From: Gemmata sp051859125
GTDB lineage: Bacteria; Planctomycetota; Planctomycetia; Gemmatales; Gemmataceae
Assembly (NCBI RefSeq): GCF_051859125.1
Contig: NZ_JBHYGG010000280.1
Span: 26,165-90,164, forward strand
Direction: 5' to 3'
DNA length: 64,000 nt
In this document: positions 28,010-35,746 of the stretch, piece after piece
Position numbering within the stretch: position 1 is the first letter of the stretch
Layout of the letters: each line of letters begins with the position of its first letter
Notes under the pieces: model-generated
The model's input: the letters and a program-made list of their open reading frames with translations, nothing else
The model's database searches: none
What the model was told of the DNA's origin: nothing
Made by a program: the position numbers and the translations under genes

Positions 28010-28570
28010 TTGCCCGAGCGGCTGGCGGCGGTGTGTCTCAAATGTCTGGCCCGTGACCCCGCCACCCGCTACCAGGACGCCGAAGCTCTCGCCCACGACC
28101 TGCGTGTGGCCCTCGGGATGCGCCCGCCGAAGCGGCGGGGGATGATTGTTCTGACCGTCGCCGCTTTCGCCGTGCTTTTGTGCGTGACGGGGTGGGACTA
28201 CTTCACCCGGCAGCCGGCCCCGGAGCCACGGCCGACGGCGGCTGAACGGTCCGGTGCGGAATGCGTGTTCTCGGTCGGCGGAAAGGTGAACGACGCCTGC
28301 CGGACGGGCGACCTGGCCGAACCGTAGCCGGTCCACGTCGCCTACCTCCACCGGGACCACTGCGACGACCCGGTGACGGACGCCGGGCTGGCGCACCCGT
28401 CGGGCTGTCCCGACCTGCACACGCTCAACCTCGGCGGGGTGAAGATCGACGGCAGTGGACTGACGCACCTACGAGGGGCGACGAAGTTGACGTGGTTGAG
28501 CCTCGGATGCACGAACGTCACGGACGCCAGCCAGACTGCGAGCGAGTCCGTGTCGAGCCGGGGCGGGTCG
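28010..28570 (+). pseudogene. Remnant of a Ser/Thr kinase-LRR protein
   Basis: Only the end of a kinase domain is left (AVCLKCLARDPATRYQDAEA, LAHDLR), then a membrane segment (GMIVLTVAAFAVLLCVTGW) and a header like those in the LRR gene at 8384 (CVFSVGGKV). A TAG at 28325-28327 interrupts the frame, which then continues as LRR text (VTDAGLAHPSG, LHTLNLGGVKIDGSGL, LTHLRG, CTNVTDA). The LRR array breaks off near 28530. It is a cousin of the 8384-13027 kinase-WD40-LRR locus that lost both ends. Confidence 0.6.
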
Positions 28571-28617
28571 AGCGTAACCGACCAGTCACCCGGACCGATG
28601 GCCCGGCCCAAGGCGAG

Positions 28618-28854
28618 CTAGTTTCGTCCCAGCAGGTGAACTCGGTGTGGGCGACTTTCCCGGCGTTCAAGGTCGTTCCACCAGGTCACGACGCCGTTCC
28701 AGAGGGCTTCGAGGCGGCTGACCCTCGCCAGGGCTTGGTTCTCATCGGCCCCCAGGTAGAAGCGCACGGGCCTGCCGTTCTCACGCTTCCCAATCTCCCG
28801 GTAGAACTGCCCCCGGTCTTCCTCCACGCCAAGATGGACTTTGCTATTCGCCAT
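28618..28854 (-). CDS. Probable N-terminal fragment of a planctomycete site-specific integrase
   Basis: A 78-residue frame from the ATG at 28854; a GTG at 28863 is an alternative. It reads GQFYREIGKRENGRPVRFYL followed by GADENQALARVSRLEALW, a pattern I recognise from the N-terminal arm of tyrosine integrases of this phylum. The core and catalytic domains are missing; the frame ends in unrelated text at the point where the LRR remnant on the other strand also breaks off. It lies about 200 bp from the 3' end of tRNA-Ser, the classic place for a genomic-island integrase. Assignment rests on pattern memory. Confidence 0.4.
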   Translation of the reverse strand: MANSKVHLGVEEDRGQFYREIGKRENGRPVRFYLGADENQALARVSRLEALWNGVVTWWNDLERRESRPHRVHLLGRN

Positions 28855-28910
28855 TCCCGCCACTCTCCGAACCAGTCAAAGATTGCAAGGGGTGGAATCG
28901 TTTCCAGGAA

Positions 28911-28959
28911 TGTCGGATTGTTTTCAAAATCCGACAAACGATGGCATAAATCCGACAAA
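28911..28959. promoter_or_regulatory. Three-copy TCCGACA site upstream of the integrase-like fragment
   Basis: TGTCGGATT at 28911-28919 is the inverse of AATCCGACA at 28928-28936. The word AAATCCGACAAA occurs directly twice, at 28927-28938 and 28948-28959, 21 bp apart (two helical turns). The region is AT-rich for this genome and sits about 60 bp upstream of the minus-strand start at 28854. It could be an operator or the arm-type binding sites of a tyrosine integrase. Confidence 0.4.
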
Positions 28960-29008
28960 TCGAGGGTTTTGGTTGGGCGTTGAGAAGTGAGTTCCGTCGC
29001 AAGTCCAT

Positions 29009-29046
29009 GAAAAAACGCCAGTTGCATCAAATTGCAACTGGCGTTT
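29009..29046 (-). terminator. Rho-independent terminator of tRNA-Ser
   Basis: A perfect 14-bp stem (29013-29026 with 29033-29046) and a six-base loop are followed on the minus strand by a run of six T. It starts three bases after the tRNA 3' end, so it fits termination of the tRNA-Ser transcript. Confidence 0.85.
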
Positions 29047-29049
29047 CAG

Positions 29050-29136
29050 CGGAGAGGGAGGGATTCGAACCCTCGTTACCCTTGCGGGTAAATCAGTTTT
29101 CGAGACTGACGCATTCAACCACTCTGCCACCTCTCC
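29050..29136 (-). tRNA. tRNA-Ser (anticodon CGA)
   Basis: The minus strand folds into a class II tRNA. The acceptor stem is GGAGAGG with CCTCTCC, the anticodon stem TCAGT with ACTGA encloses the loop CTCGAAA, the long variable arm pairs TTACCC with GGGTAA, and the T arm is GAGGG-TTCGAAT-CCCTC. The anticodon CGA reads UCG. The discriminator base is G and CCA is not encoded. Length is 87 bases. Confidence 0.95.
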
Positions 29137-29182
29137 GGCACAGGAACTATACCGCGTCGGGCCGCCGTCGGGAAGCCCCCGG

Positions 29183-31090
29183 TCAGGCAAGTTTGAACGC
29201 CTCGCGGAGGCACGCCAGCGCCTCCTCGCCCCGCGGCCGCTCCACGACCACCCCGACGCACACCTCGCTCGTGTTGATCATCCCGATGTTGATGCCCCGG
29301 GCCGCCAGCGCCCCGAACATGGTCCGGGCCACCCCCGTGTGCGTCCGCATGCCGACGCCGAGTACGAACAGCACCGCAACGTCCGAGTCGCCCACCACCC
29401 GGCACGTCGGGTCGATCTGCTGCACCACGTCCTGCGTCCGCTTCAGCGCCCGGGTCAGGTCGGCCCGCGGCACCGTGAACGACAGCTCGGCCCGGCCCGG
29501 CCCGGTCAGGTTCTGGACGATCATGTCCACCAGGATGCCGCCGGTCGCCACCGCGTTGAACACCCGCGAGCAGTTCCCGGGCTTGTCCGGCAGGTCGTGG
29601 ATCGTCACCCGCGACTGGTCCGCGTTCAACTGGACCCCGCTGACCAGCACGTCCTCCATCCCCTCGAGCCGGGCGATGGCGGCCTCGCGGTCCTTGGTCG
29701 CGGGGACGACCAGTGGGCTCGGGCGGACCTTGAACCCGGTGCCCCCGGCCTCGGCCGGGACGCCCGCCCCCTTTCGCGGGGCCGCGAGCCCGAACGCCGC
29801 GTGGACCGCCCGCAGCGCCTTGCGGCCGCGGACCGCCTTGCGGCTCTCGAGGTGCGCCTTCTTGACCGGCTCGCCGCCCTCGGCCGCGGGCTCCTCGGCC
29901 GGCGCGTCTTCCTCGATCAGTACGCTGATCTTGATGTCGCCGGTGGTGATCATCCGCATGTTCACGCCGTCGGCCGCGAGCGCCTGGAACAGCTTCTCGG
30001 CGACGCCCGACAGGGTCCGCATCCCGGCCCCGACCACCGACACCTTGCTCACCTTGCCCGTCTCGTTCAGCGTGGCCCCGAGTTCGGCGACGAGCGGCCC
30101 GAGCGTCTTCTTGGTCCGTTCCAGTTCGCTGTTGAGCACCGTGAACCCGATCGACGCCCGGCCGCCCGAGCCGACGCTCTGGGCGATCATGTCGACCGCG
30201 ATGTTCGCGCCGGCGAGCGCCGCGAACACGCGGTGGCTGACCCCGGGCCGGTCCGGGACGCCCTCCAGCACCAGCCGGGCCTCGTCCACCGCGAGGGCGC
30301 ACCCGCACACCGGGAACTCGCCCATCCACTCGGCCTCGGGGACGATCCAGGTGCCCACCGCGTCGGACAGCGAGTTCCGCACCATCAGCGGGACGTCGAA
30401 CTTCTTGGCGAACTCGATGGACCGCGAGTGCATGACCCCCGCGCCCATGCTCGCCATTTCGAGCATCTCGTCGTAGCTGATGGCGTCCATCTTCCGGGCG
30501 TCGGGGACGATCCGCGGGTCGGTCGTGTACACGCCGTCCACGTCGGTGTAGATCTCGCACGTCACGTCGTACCCGGCCAGCTTCATCGCCGCGGCCACGG
30601 CCACGGCCGTCGTGTCGGACCCGCCGCGGCCGAGGGTCGAGATGTCGCCGAGTTCGTCCACGCCCTGGAACCCGGCCAGCACCACGATGCTGCCCCCGTC
30701 GAGCGCCTCGACCAGCCGCCGGGTGTCGATCGACTTGATCCGGGCCTTGCGGTGTGTGCTGTCGGTGACGATCCCGACCTGCGGGCCGGTGAGGCTGACG
30801 GCCTTCTCGCCGAGTTCCTGGATCGCGAGCGCCGTCAGCGCGATCGAGATCTGCTCGCCGGTGGCCAGGAGCATGTCCATCTCGCGGGCCGACGGGGCCG
30901 CGGTGATCTGCGCCGCCTTCGCGATGAGGTCGTCGGTCGTGCTGCCCTGGGCGCTGACGACCACGATCACCTGGTTGCCGCCGTGCTTGGCCCGGATCGC
31001 CTTGCGGGCGGCCTCCATCACGCGGTCCGCGTCCCTCAGACTCGACCCGCCGAACTTCTGCACCACGAGTCCCACGGTCACCCCTCGCAT
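29183..31090 (-). CDS. lysC: Aspartate kinase with four ACT domains
   Basis: A 635-residue enzyme that phosphorylates L-aspartate, the first step to lysine, threonine, methionine and diaminopimelate. The catalytic domain is at about residues 5-265, with VVQKFGGSSL near the N-terminus, VVVSAQGSTTD and GRGGSDTTAVAVAAA. The regulatory part holds an ACT pair (PDRPGVSHRVFAALAGANI and VVGAGMRTLSGVAEKLF), a linker, and then a second ACT pair (PDKPGNCSRVFNAVATGGI and VLGVGMRTHTGVARTMF). The regulatory region is thus duplicated, making it longer than the usual ~400-460 residues. The ATG at 31090 is used here; the GTG five codons later, giving MGLVVQKFGG, matches relatives better. It lies next to tRNA-Ser and is probably monocistronic. 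Confidence 0.93.
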   Translation of the reverse strand: MRGVTVGLVVQKFGGSSLRDADRVMEAARKAIRAKHGGNQVIVVVSAQGSTTDDLIAKAAQITAAPSAREMDMLLATGEQISIALTALAIQELGEKAVSLTGPQVGIVTDSTHRKARIKSIDTRRLVEALDGGSIVVLAGFQGVDELGDISTLGRGGSDTTAVAVAAAMKLAGYDVTCEIYTDVDGVYTTDPRIVPDARKMDAISYDEMLEMASMGAGVMHSRSIEFAKKFDVPLMVRNSLSDAVGTWIVPEAEWMGEFPVCGCALAVDEARLVLEGVPDRPGVSHRVFAALAGANIAVDMIAQSVGSGGRASIGFTVLNSELERTKKTLGPLVAELGATLNETGKVSKVSVVGAGMRTLSGVAEKLFQALAADGVNMRMITTGDIKISVLIEEDAPAEEPAAEGGEPVKKAHLESRKAVRGRKALRAVHAAFGLAAPRKGAGVPAEAGGTGFKVRPSPLVVPATKDREAAIARLEGMEDVLVSGVQLNADQSRVTIHDLPDKPGNCSRVFNAVATGGILVDMIVQNLTGPGRAELSFTVPRADLTRALKRTQDVVQQIDPTCRVVGDSDVAVLFVLGVGMRTHTGVARTMFGALAARGINIGMINTSEVCVGVVVERPRGEEALACLREAFKLA

Positions 31091-31151
31091 CGACTGGAGA
31101 GCAGGCTAACCGGGTTGTTGTACCGACCGCCGCGCCCCGATTCCAGCGGCG

Positions 31152-31340
31152 TCACGGGCCGGGCGGGGCGTCCTCGGGCACGCCTCCGCTAAACGCTTGG
31201 CGGGTCTTCTTGTCGCGGATCGCCTGGTCGGCGGTCGGCCCGCCGCGCCGCCGCCGGTCCCCGTCGGTGTGGCGGAACTCGCCGGCTTTGGTCGCGTACT
31301 TGCCCTTGTTCGCCTTCTTCGGCTTCTTGTCCGACGACAT
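31152..31340 (-). CDS. Small basic hypothetical protein
   Basis: A 62-residue frame from the ATG at 31340. It is Lys/Arg-rich (MSSDKKPKKANKGKYATKAG) with a charged centre (DGDRRRRGG) and no membrane segment. It could bind nucleic acid or ribosomes, but nothing specific can be seen. It lies between aspartate kinase and the AlkB-like gene on the same strand; the AlkB-like stop is about 18 bp upstream of this start, so co-transcription is possible. Confidence 0.5.
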   Translation of the reverse strand: MSSDKKPKKANKGKYATKAGEFRHTDGDRRRRGGPTADQAIRDKKTRQAFSGGVPEDAPPGP

Positions 31341-31357
31341 GGCCCGGCTCCGAGGAG

Positions 31358-31894
31358 TTACGACTTCATTCGACGAAACGTGAGGCTCACGCGACCGCCT
31401 CGGACCGCGTTGTCGCCGAGAATGGCGTGCTTCCAAGTCGTCTGCATCTCCGGCGACATCCAGAGCAGCGAACCGGACGGCAGGGGGTAACGCTCGGTGA
31501 CGCGCTTATACGTGTCGAGCCGGAACGTGATCGCGCGCTCCGCCCCGAGGGAAACTACAGCGATTCCGGTTCCGGGCTCGAGTTCATCGACCGCGTCGAA
31601 GTGGAAGCCCATCGTGGACTCGCCCGACGGGTAGTAGTGAGCCAGACAGTTGTTCGGCTCGAAGCAGAGGGCCGAGGCGACCGCCTCGCGGACGGGGACC
31701 AACAGATCGGGGAACGGGGCCGCGGCCCACTCGATGCCGGAGTAGTTGTACGGCACGCCAAAACTGGCGGCCTTCCGCGCGCGGATTCGCGAGTCCCACG
31801 CGATGCCGTTCACCAGTTGGTCGAACAGCGTTCCCGGGTCCGGGATGAAGTCCGGTGTCAGTCGTACGTCACCTGATTCGAGTAGCATCGGCAT
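31358..31894 (-). CDS. AlkB-like 2-oxoglutarate/Fe(II) dioxygenase
   Basis: 178 residues from the ATG at 31894; a second ATG is at 31888. The double-stranded beta-helix core shows the iron ligands H-x-D in GFHFDAVDEL and the distal His in WKHAILG, and the Arg pair for 2-oxoglutarate and substrate in GGRVSLTFRRM. LAHYYPSGESTMG also fits the AlkB family. Members repair alkylated DNA or RNA or demethylate other substrates. It is transcribed divergently from the ferredoxin gene at 32007, which might supply reducing power, but that link is speculation. Confidence 0.8.
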   Translation of the reverse strand: MPMLLESGDVRLTPDFIPDPGTLFDQLVNGIAWDSRIRARKAASFGVPYNYSGIEWAAAPFPDLLVPVREAVASALCFEPNNCLAHYYPSGESTMGFHFDAVDELEPGTGIAVVSLGAERAITFRLDTYKRVTERYPLPSGSLLWMSPEMQTTWKHAILGDNAVRGGRVSLTFRRMKS

Positions 31895-32006
31895 CGTGCG
31901 CCCCGAGGGTCCACCCGTCCGACACGCGGGCGGTGGGCCGGGTTCGCGGCGGGCGACTAAAATGGCCGGGTCGCGATTCGCTCGCCCGTACTGAAGAGGG
32001 TCCGTC

Positions 32007-32366
32007 ATGCCGAAGCTCACGGTCGATGGGGTTGGGGATTTCGAGGTGCCGGCCGGGAAGCGGCTCGTGCTGGCGCTCACCGACGAGGCCGGGGTCGACC
32101 AGCTCCACGCCTGCGGGGGCAACGCCCGCTGCACCACGTGCCGGGTCGAGTTCGTCGCCGGCGAACCGAACCAGATCGCCGAGGCCGAGAAGGCCGTACT
32201 CGCCGCGAAGGGGGCCACCGGCGTGCGGCTGAGCTGCCAGATCGCGTGCGACCACGACATGACCGTACGGGTCATCAGCCGCCTGACCGGCAGCGGCCGC
32301 GCCGACGCCGGAAAGCGCCCGACCGACGCCATCGCCCCGCCGCCGGTGTGGGTGGCTCGGAGCTAA
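32007..32366 (+). CDS. 2Fe-2S ferredoxin
   Basis: A 119-residue plant-type/adrenodoxin-type ferredoxin. The cluster ligands are visible as C-x5-C-x2-C in HACGGNARCTTCRVEF plus a fourth Cys in RLSCQIAC, the usual spacing. The N-terminal beta strands (LTVDGVGDFEVPAGKRL) fit the ubiquitin-like fold. A Pro/Ala-rich tail follows the domain. The stop TAA at 32364-32366 directly abuts the long palindrome that starts at 32368. A cytoplasmic electron carrier with unknown partner; the convergent flavin oxidase is a neighbour but does not normally need a ferredoxin. Confidence 0.9.
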   Translation: MPKLTVDGVGDFEVPAGKRLVLALTDEAGVDQLHACGGNARCTTCRVEFVAGEPNQIAEAEKAVLAAKGATGVRLSCQIACDHDMTVRVISRLTGSGRADAGKRPTDAIAPPPVWVARS

Positions 32367-32367
32367 T

Positions 32368-32466
32368 GCGGAGTGCGGAACGCGGAGTGCGGAATCACGA
32401 TCAGAAGAGCGAAAGGCGGTTCCGAAACCGCCGTCTTCACTCCGCACTCCGCGTTCCGCACTCCGC
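32368..32466. repeat. Nested palindrome with 26-bp arms built of GCGGAGT/GCGGAAC units
   Basis: The arm at 32368-32393 is the exact reverse complement of 32441-32466. Each arm is itself a chain of seven-base units (GCGGAGT, GCGGAAC, GCGGAGT). A second hairpin, GGCGGTT with AACCGCC, sits in the middle at about 32416-32433. It lies between convergent genes: one base after the ferredoxin stop, and overlapping the last codons of the flavin oxidase. Confidence 0.85.
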
Positions 32467-33594
32467 ACTTCGAAAGCGTGTCGCCCGGAACAGGCCGATC
32501 CCGTGCCGGGTGGTGCCGGTGTCGGCGAGGTCGGCCAGCACCTCGCCGACGGCCGACGCGAACTTGAACCCGTGGCCCGAGAACCCGCACGCCACGCTCA
32601 CCTGCGGGTGGGCCGGGTGCGTGTCGATCACGAAGTGGTGGTCCGGGGTGACCGTGTACATGCACACCTGACCCTTGGTGAGCGCCCCCAGCCCGGGAAT
32701 GTGGGCGTCCATGAGGGGGCGGATCGCGGCCGCGTCGTCAGCGGTCACGTCCCAGTCCACGCCGTCGGGGTCGGGCAGTTCGGGCTGCCCGTAATGCCGG
32801 GCGATCTTGAGCCCGTGCGGGTCGATCGCGGGGAAGCCGTAGAACGCGGCCCCCGGCGAGTCACAGACGAACAGCGGGAACCGGTCGCGGGCGAACTCGG
32901 CCCGCCGGGTCCCTGCGTCGAACCACAGGAGCGTCTGCCGCATCACCCTCAAGCCGACGCCCAGGTCGGCGAGCAGCCGCGTCGCCCACGCGCCGGCCGT
33001 GACGACCAGCTTCGCGGCGGAGTACGTCCCGCGGTCCGTCGTGACGCGGACGCCGTTGCCCGCCGCTTCCCAGGCCCGCACCGGTTCCTCTGCGCGGACG
33101 TCGGCCCCGAGTGACACCGCACTGTCAATGTGCGCCCGCACGCAGTCCTCGACGTACAGGAACCCCGCGGCCCGCTCCAGCACGCCGGAGTAGTCGGCCG
33201 GGAAGCGGAACGCCGGGAACCGCCGCTCGACCTCGGCCGCGGTCAGCTCCTCGGCTTCGAGGCCGTGCGTGCGGACCGACGCGCGAACCCCCGCGACGTG
33301 CCCGCTCCCGGGCGGCCCGACGTTCAGGCACGGGCACTCGGTGAGCAGGTGCCGGCCGGTGAGTTGCTCCAGTTCGTACCACCGCTCGAACGCCCGCCGC
33401 ACGAGCGGGACGTAGTCCGGGTGCTCGGCGTAGGCGGTGCGGATGATGCGCGTGTGGCCGTGCGAACTGCCGCGGGCGTGGACGAGCGGGTACTGCTCCA
33501 GCCCCAGAACGCGGCGGCCGCGGCGGGCCAACTCGAAGCACGCAGCCGAGCCCATGCCCCCGACGCCCAGCACGATCACGTCGTAGTTCGCCAT
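32437..33594 (-). CDS. Sarcosine oxidase / N-methyl-tryptophan oxidase-like FAD enzyme
   Basis: A 385-residue monomeric-sarcosine-oxidase-family flavoprotein. The dinucleotide fold is at the N-terminus (VIVLGVGGMGSAACFELARR). GSSHGHTRIIR follows, as in MSOX and SolA. The Cys in QVCMYTVTPDHHFVID sits where MSOX attaches FAD covalently, and GFSGHGFKFA is the C-terminal FAD signature. It would oxidise an N-methyl amino acid, giving formaldehyde and hydrogen peroxide; the exact substrate is open. The last residues (RSAECGTRSAE) are translated from the palindromic repeat arm, so the native C-terminus was replaced by repeat DNA. The ATG at 33594 follows the palindrome at 33621-33678. Confidence 0.85.
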   Translation of the reverse strand: MANYDVIVLGVGGMGSAACFELARRGRRVLGLEQYPLVHARGSSHGHTRIIRTAYAEHPDYVPLVRRAFERWYELEQLTGRHLLTECPCLNVGPPGSGHVAGVRASVRTHGLEAEELTAAEVERRFPAFRFPADYSGVLERAAGFLYVEDCVRAHIDSAVSLGADVRAEEPVRAWEAAGNGVRVTTDRGTYSAAKLVVTAGAWATRLLADLGVGLRVMRQTLLWFDAGTRRAEFARDRFPLFVCDSPGAAFYGFPAIDPHGLKIARHYGQPELPDPDGVDWDVTADDAAAIRPLMDAHIPGLGALTKGQVCMYTVTPDHHFVIDTHPAHPQVSVACGFSGHGFKFASAVGEVLADLADTGTTRHGIGLFRATRFRSAECGTRSAE

Positions 33595-33620
33595 GCGGCC
33601 TCTCGTTCGCGTCTCTGGTT

Positions 33621-33678
33621 TGGTGGCACAGGCCTCTGGCCTGTGAAGGCTCGCTCAGGCCAGAGGCCTGTGCCACCA
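33621..33678. repeat. Intergenic palindrome with 23-bp arms
   Basis: 33621-33643 is the exact reverse complement of 33656-33678, with a 12-base loop. It starts ten bases beyond the protease stop on the minus strand and ends before the flavin oxidase start. It can act as a terminator-like hairpin, though no T-run follows. The arm contains the word ACAGGCCTCTGGCCTG. Confidence 0.8.
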
Positions 33679-33687
33679 GAGGTCGTG

Positions 33688-35736
33688 TCACTTCAGGTTC
33701 TTGAGCCCGGCGCGCAGCGCGGCCAGGCGCTCGGCGTCGTCCTTTGCTCCCGCGGCGCGCTTCAGAACGTCCGCGAACTCGGGCCGGTTTGCGGCCGCGG
33801 TCGCCTTCAGCAGCCAGCCCGCGGGGATCGACGGCACGTCGGGGTACTTCGCGGCCATCGCATCGGCCTGCGCGAGCAGGTCGGCCGCCACGCCCGGGAG
33901 CCGCTTCGGGTCGGCCCGCAAGGTGTCGCCGACTGCGGAAGCGGCCCTCGCGTCCTCCCCGAGTTCGAGCAGCACGCCGACGAGCCGCTGCCGGGCGTCG
34001 GCGTCGGCGGGGTTCGCGTCGAGTACGCGCTCCAGGCTCCCACGGGCCTTGCGCCAGTCCTTCGCACCCGCGGACCACGCCGCGCGCAAGACGAGCGCGT
34101 CGCGGTCGAACGGCCCGCGCTCAACGGCCGCGTCGAGTTCCGCGAGCGCCTCGGCGGGCTTCCCGGCCGCGTCGAGGAGCCGCGCCCGGCACACGCGGGC
34201 CGGCACGCACCCGGGATCGAGTGACACCGCGGTGTCACAGTCCTGCGCCGCGGCGTCAGCGTTCCCCTTCTGGCGAAGCGCTTCGGCCCGGGCCGCCACG
34301 CCCAGCGCCGCGGAGCGGGCGAACCGTGCGGGGAGCCCCTCGGCGCGGGCGAACAGCCCCGCGAGCGTCTTCGGCCGGCGATCGGCACGCGCCACGTCGA
34401 GGAAGGAAGTGATCTCCTCGGCGGCGACGGCGTACCCGACGAGTTGCGCCGACTCGCGGGCCGACAGTACGCCCACGAGGTCCCCGCGGTCGTTCAGCAA
34501 CGGGCCGCCGGGCGAGCCGGCCTGCGCCGGGAGTTGGCACACCAGCACTGACACCTTCCGTGGGCGGTCGTCGGGCGAAACGGTGAGGTAGCCGCGCTGC
34601 CGCACCGGACCGCCGGCGTACACCCACGCGAACTCTAGCCCGCCGGGGTGGCTCATCGTGTGGACCGTTTCGCCGAGGGCCGGCGGCCGCGGCGCGAGTG
34701 CAAGTGGCCGGGCGTCCTTCACCGGCGCGTCGAGCTTCAGGAGCGTGAGGTCGCGGTCGCGGTCGGTGGCGAGAACCAGCGCCGACCGCCACGCGCCGCG
34801 GAGTTGCAGGCCGAGCGGGTCGCGGTACGCGGCGCGCTCCGTGACCCACCGGCCGCCGTCCCGCAGCGGCAGCGCAATGCCGACGCGGTCCCCGGGAGTA
34901 AACTTCCGCCCGCACGTCAGCACGAGGTCGGGTTCGATCAGCACGCCGGCGACCTGGGCATCGGTCGCGGTGGGGCGGACCCAGACAGTGGCGCGTGTGA
35001 GCGAAGCGGCGATGTCGTCCGCCTTCGCGTTCGCCGGGGGCGGGGCCGGGAGTCCCGCGAACGTCCAGATTTCGCGGGCCGAGATGCACACCGCGGCGAG
35101 CGGGCACTGCCGCCGCAGCGCCGAGGCCATGCCGACGAGGCGGCCGCGGCGGTCGAACACCGGGCCGCCGCTGTCGCCCTCTTCGGTCGGCAACTGCCCG
35201 ACGATCACGTCGGCGTTCGCCGCGAGCTTCTTGCCGCGCCAGAAGTAGCCGTTCGCGAGTGCGCCGCTCACCCGCACCGGGCCGCAAGTCAGGTTGAACA
35301 CCGTCTCCAGGTCGAGCCGATTGCCGACGACCGTGAGCGGTTCGCCCGGTCGCGGGGCGTGCGCAAACGTCACCGCTCGCGTGCCCGGCGGGAGCGATTC
35401 GAGCTCGACCAGCGCGAGGTCGAACTCGTCCGCGGTCTTCAGCACCGTTCCGGTAACGAGCAAGCCGCGCTCGCGGAGGAGCGCGCGGTTCCCGAGGTAC
35501 GCGGCGCGGTCGGTGACCAACTCGCCGCCGCGGACCCACGGGAAGATCACGTCCACGGTCTTGCGGTCGGCGACGATGTGCCGGCAGGTGACGAGGAGCC
35601 GCTTCCCGGCGTCCACGACGAACCCGGTCCCGGCCCCGTCGTTCTCGGCCCGCACCCACGCGACCGACGCGAGCAGGTCCGCGGCCGGCGGCGGGGCGTG
35701 CGACGCGAGCGCGAGCAGGAGGGCGACGGCGTTCAT
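33688..35736 (-). CDS. Exported tandem trypsin-like protease with TPR-like C-terminus
   Basis: 682 residues from the ATG at 35736, chosen because a short hydrophobic, signal-like segment (NAVALLLALASHA) follows. The first trypsin-like domain (about 25-245) has the full triad: His in TCRHIVAD, Asp in DEFDLALVELE, Ser in GDSGGPVFD. The second domain (about 260-470) keeps Asp (DRDLTLLKLD) and Ser (QAGSPGGPL) but has LTCGRKF where the His motif should be, so it is probably inactive and may bind peptides. Residues 500-640 form helical TPR-like repeats. It resembles DegP/HtrA-type periplasmic quality control in layout, but without a clear PDZ domain. It follows DoxX by 10 bp on the same strand. Confidence 0.8.
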   Translation of the reverse strand: MNAVALLLALASHAPPPAADLLASVAWVRAENDGAGTGFVVDAGKRLLVTCRHIVADRKTVDVIFPWVRGGELVTDRAAYLGNRALLRERGLLVTGTVLKTADEFDLALVELESLPPGTRAVTFAHAPRPGEPLTVVGNRLDLETVFNLTCGPVRVSGALANGYFWRGKKLAANADVIVGQLPTEEGDSGGPVFDRRGRLVGMASALRRQCPLAAVCISAREIWTFAGLPAPPPANAKADDIAASLTRATVWVRPTATDAQVAGVLIEPDLVLTCGRKFTPGDRVGIALPLRDGGRWVTERAAYRDPLGLQLRGAWRSALVLATDRDRDLTLLKLDAPVKDARPLALAPRPPALGETVHTMSHPGGLEFAWVYAGGPVRQRGYLTVSPDDRPRKVSVLVCQLPAQAGSPGGPLLNDRGDLVGVLSARESAQLVGYAVAAEEITSFLDVARADRRPKTLAGLFARAEGLPARFARSAALGVAARAEALRQKGNADAAAQDCDTAVSLDPGCVPARVCRARLLDAAGKPAEALAELDAAVERGPFDRDALVLRAAWSAGAKDWRKARGSLERVLDANPADADARQRLVGVLLELGEDARAASAVGDTLRADPKRLPGVAADLLAQADAMAAKYPDVPSIPAGWLLKATAAANRPEFADVLKRAAGAKDDAERLAALRAGLKNLK

Positions 35737-35746
35737 GCCGTCCAGG

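Noticed and set aside
29050..29136. Direct repeat of the tRNA 3' end as an attachment site inside the window
   Set aside because: I scanned leftward by eye for the T-arm and acceptor sequence and found no convincing second copy.
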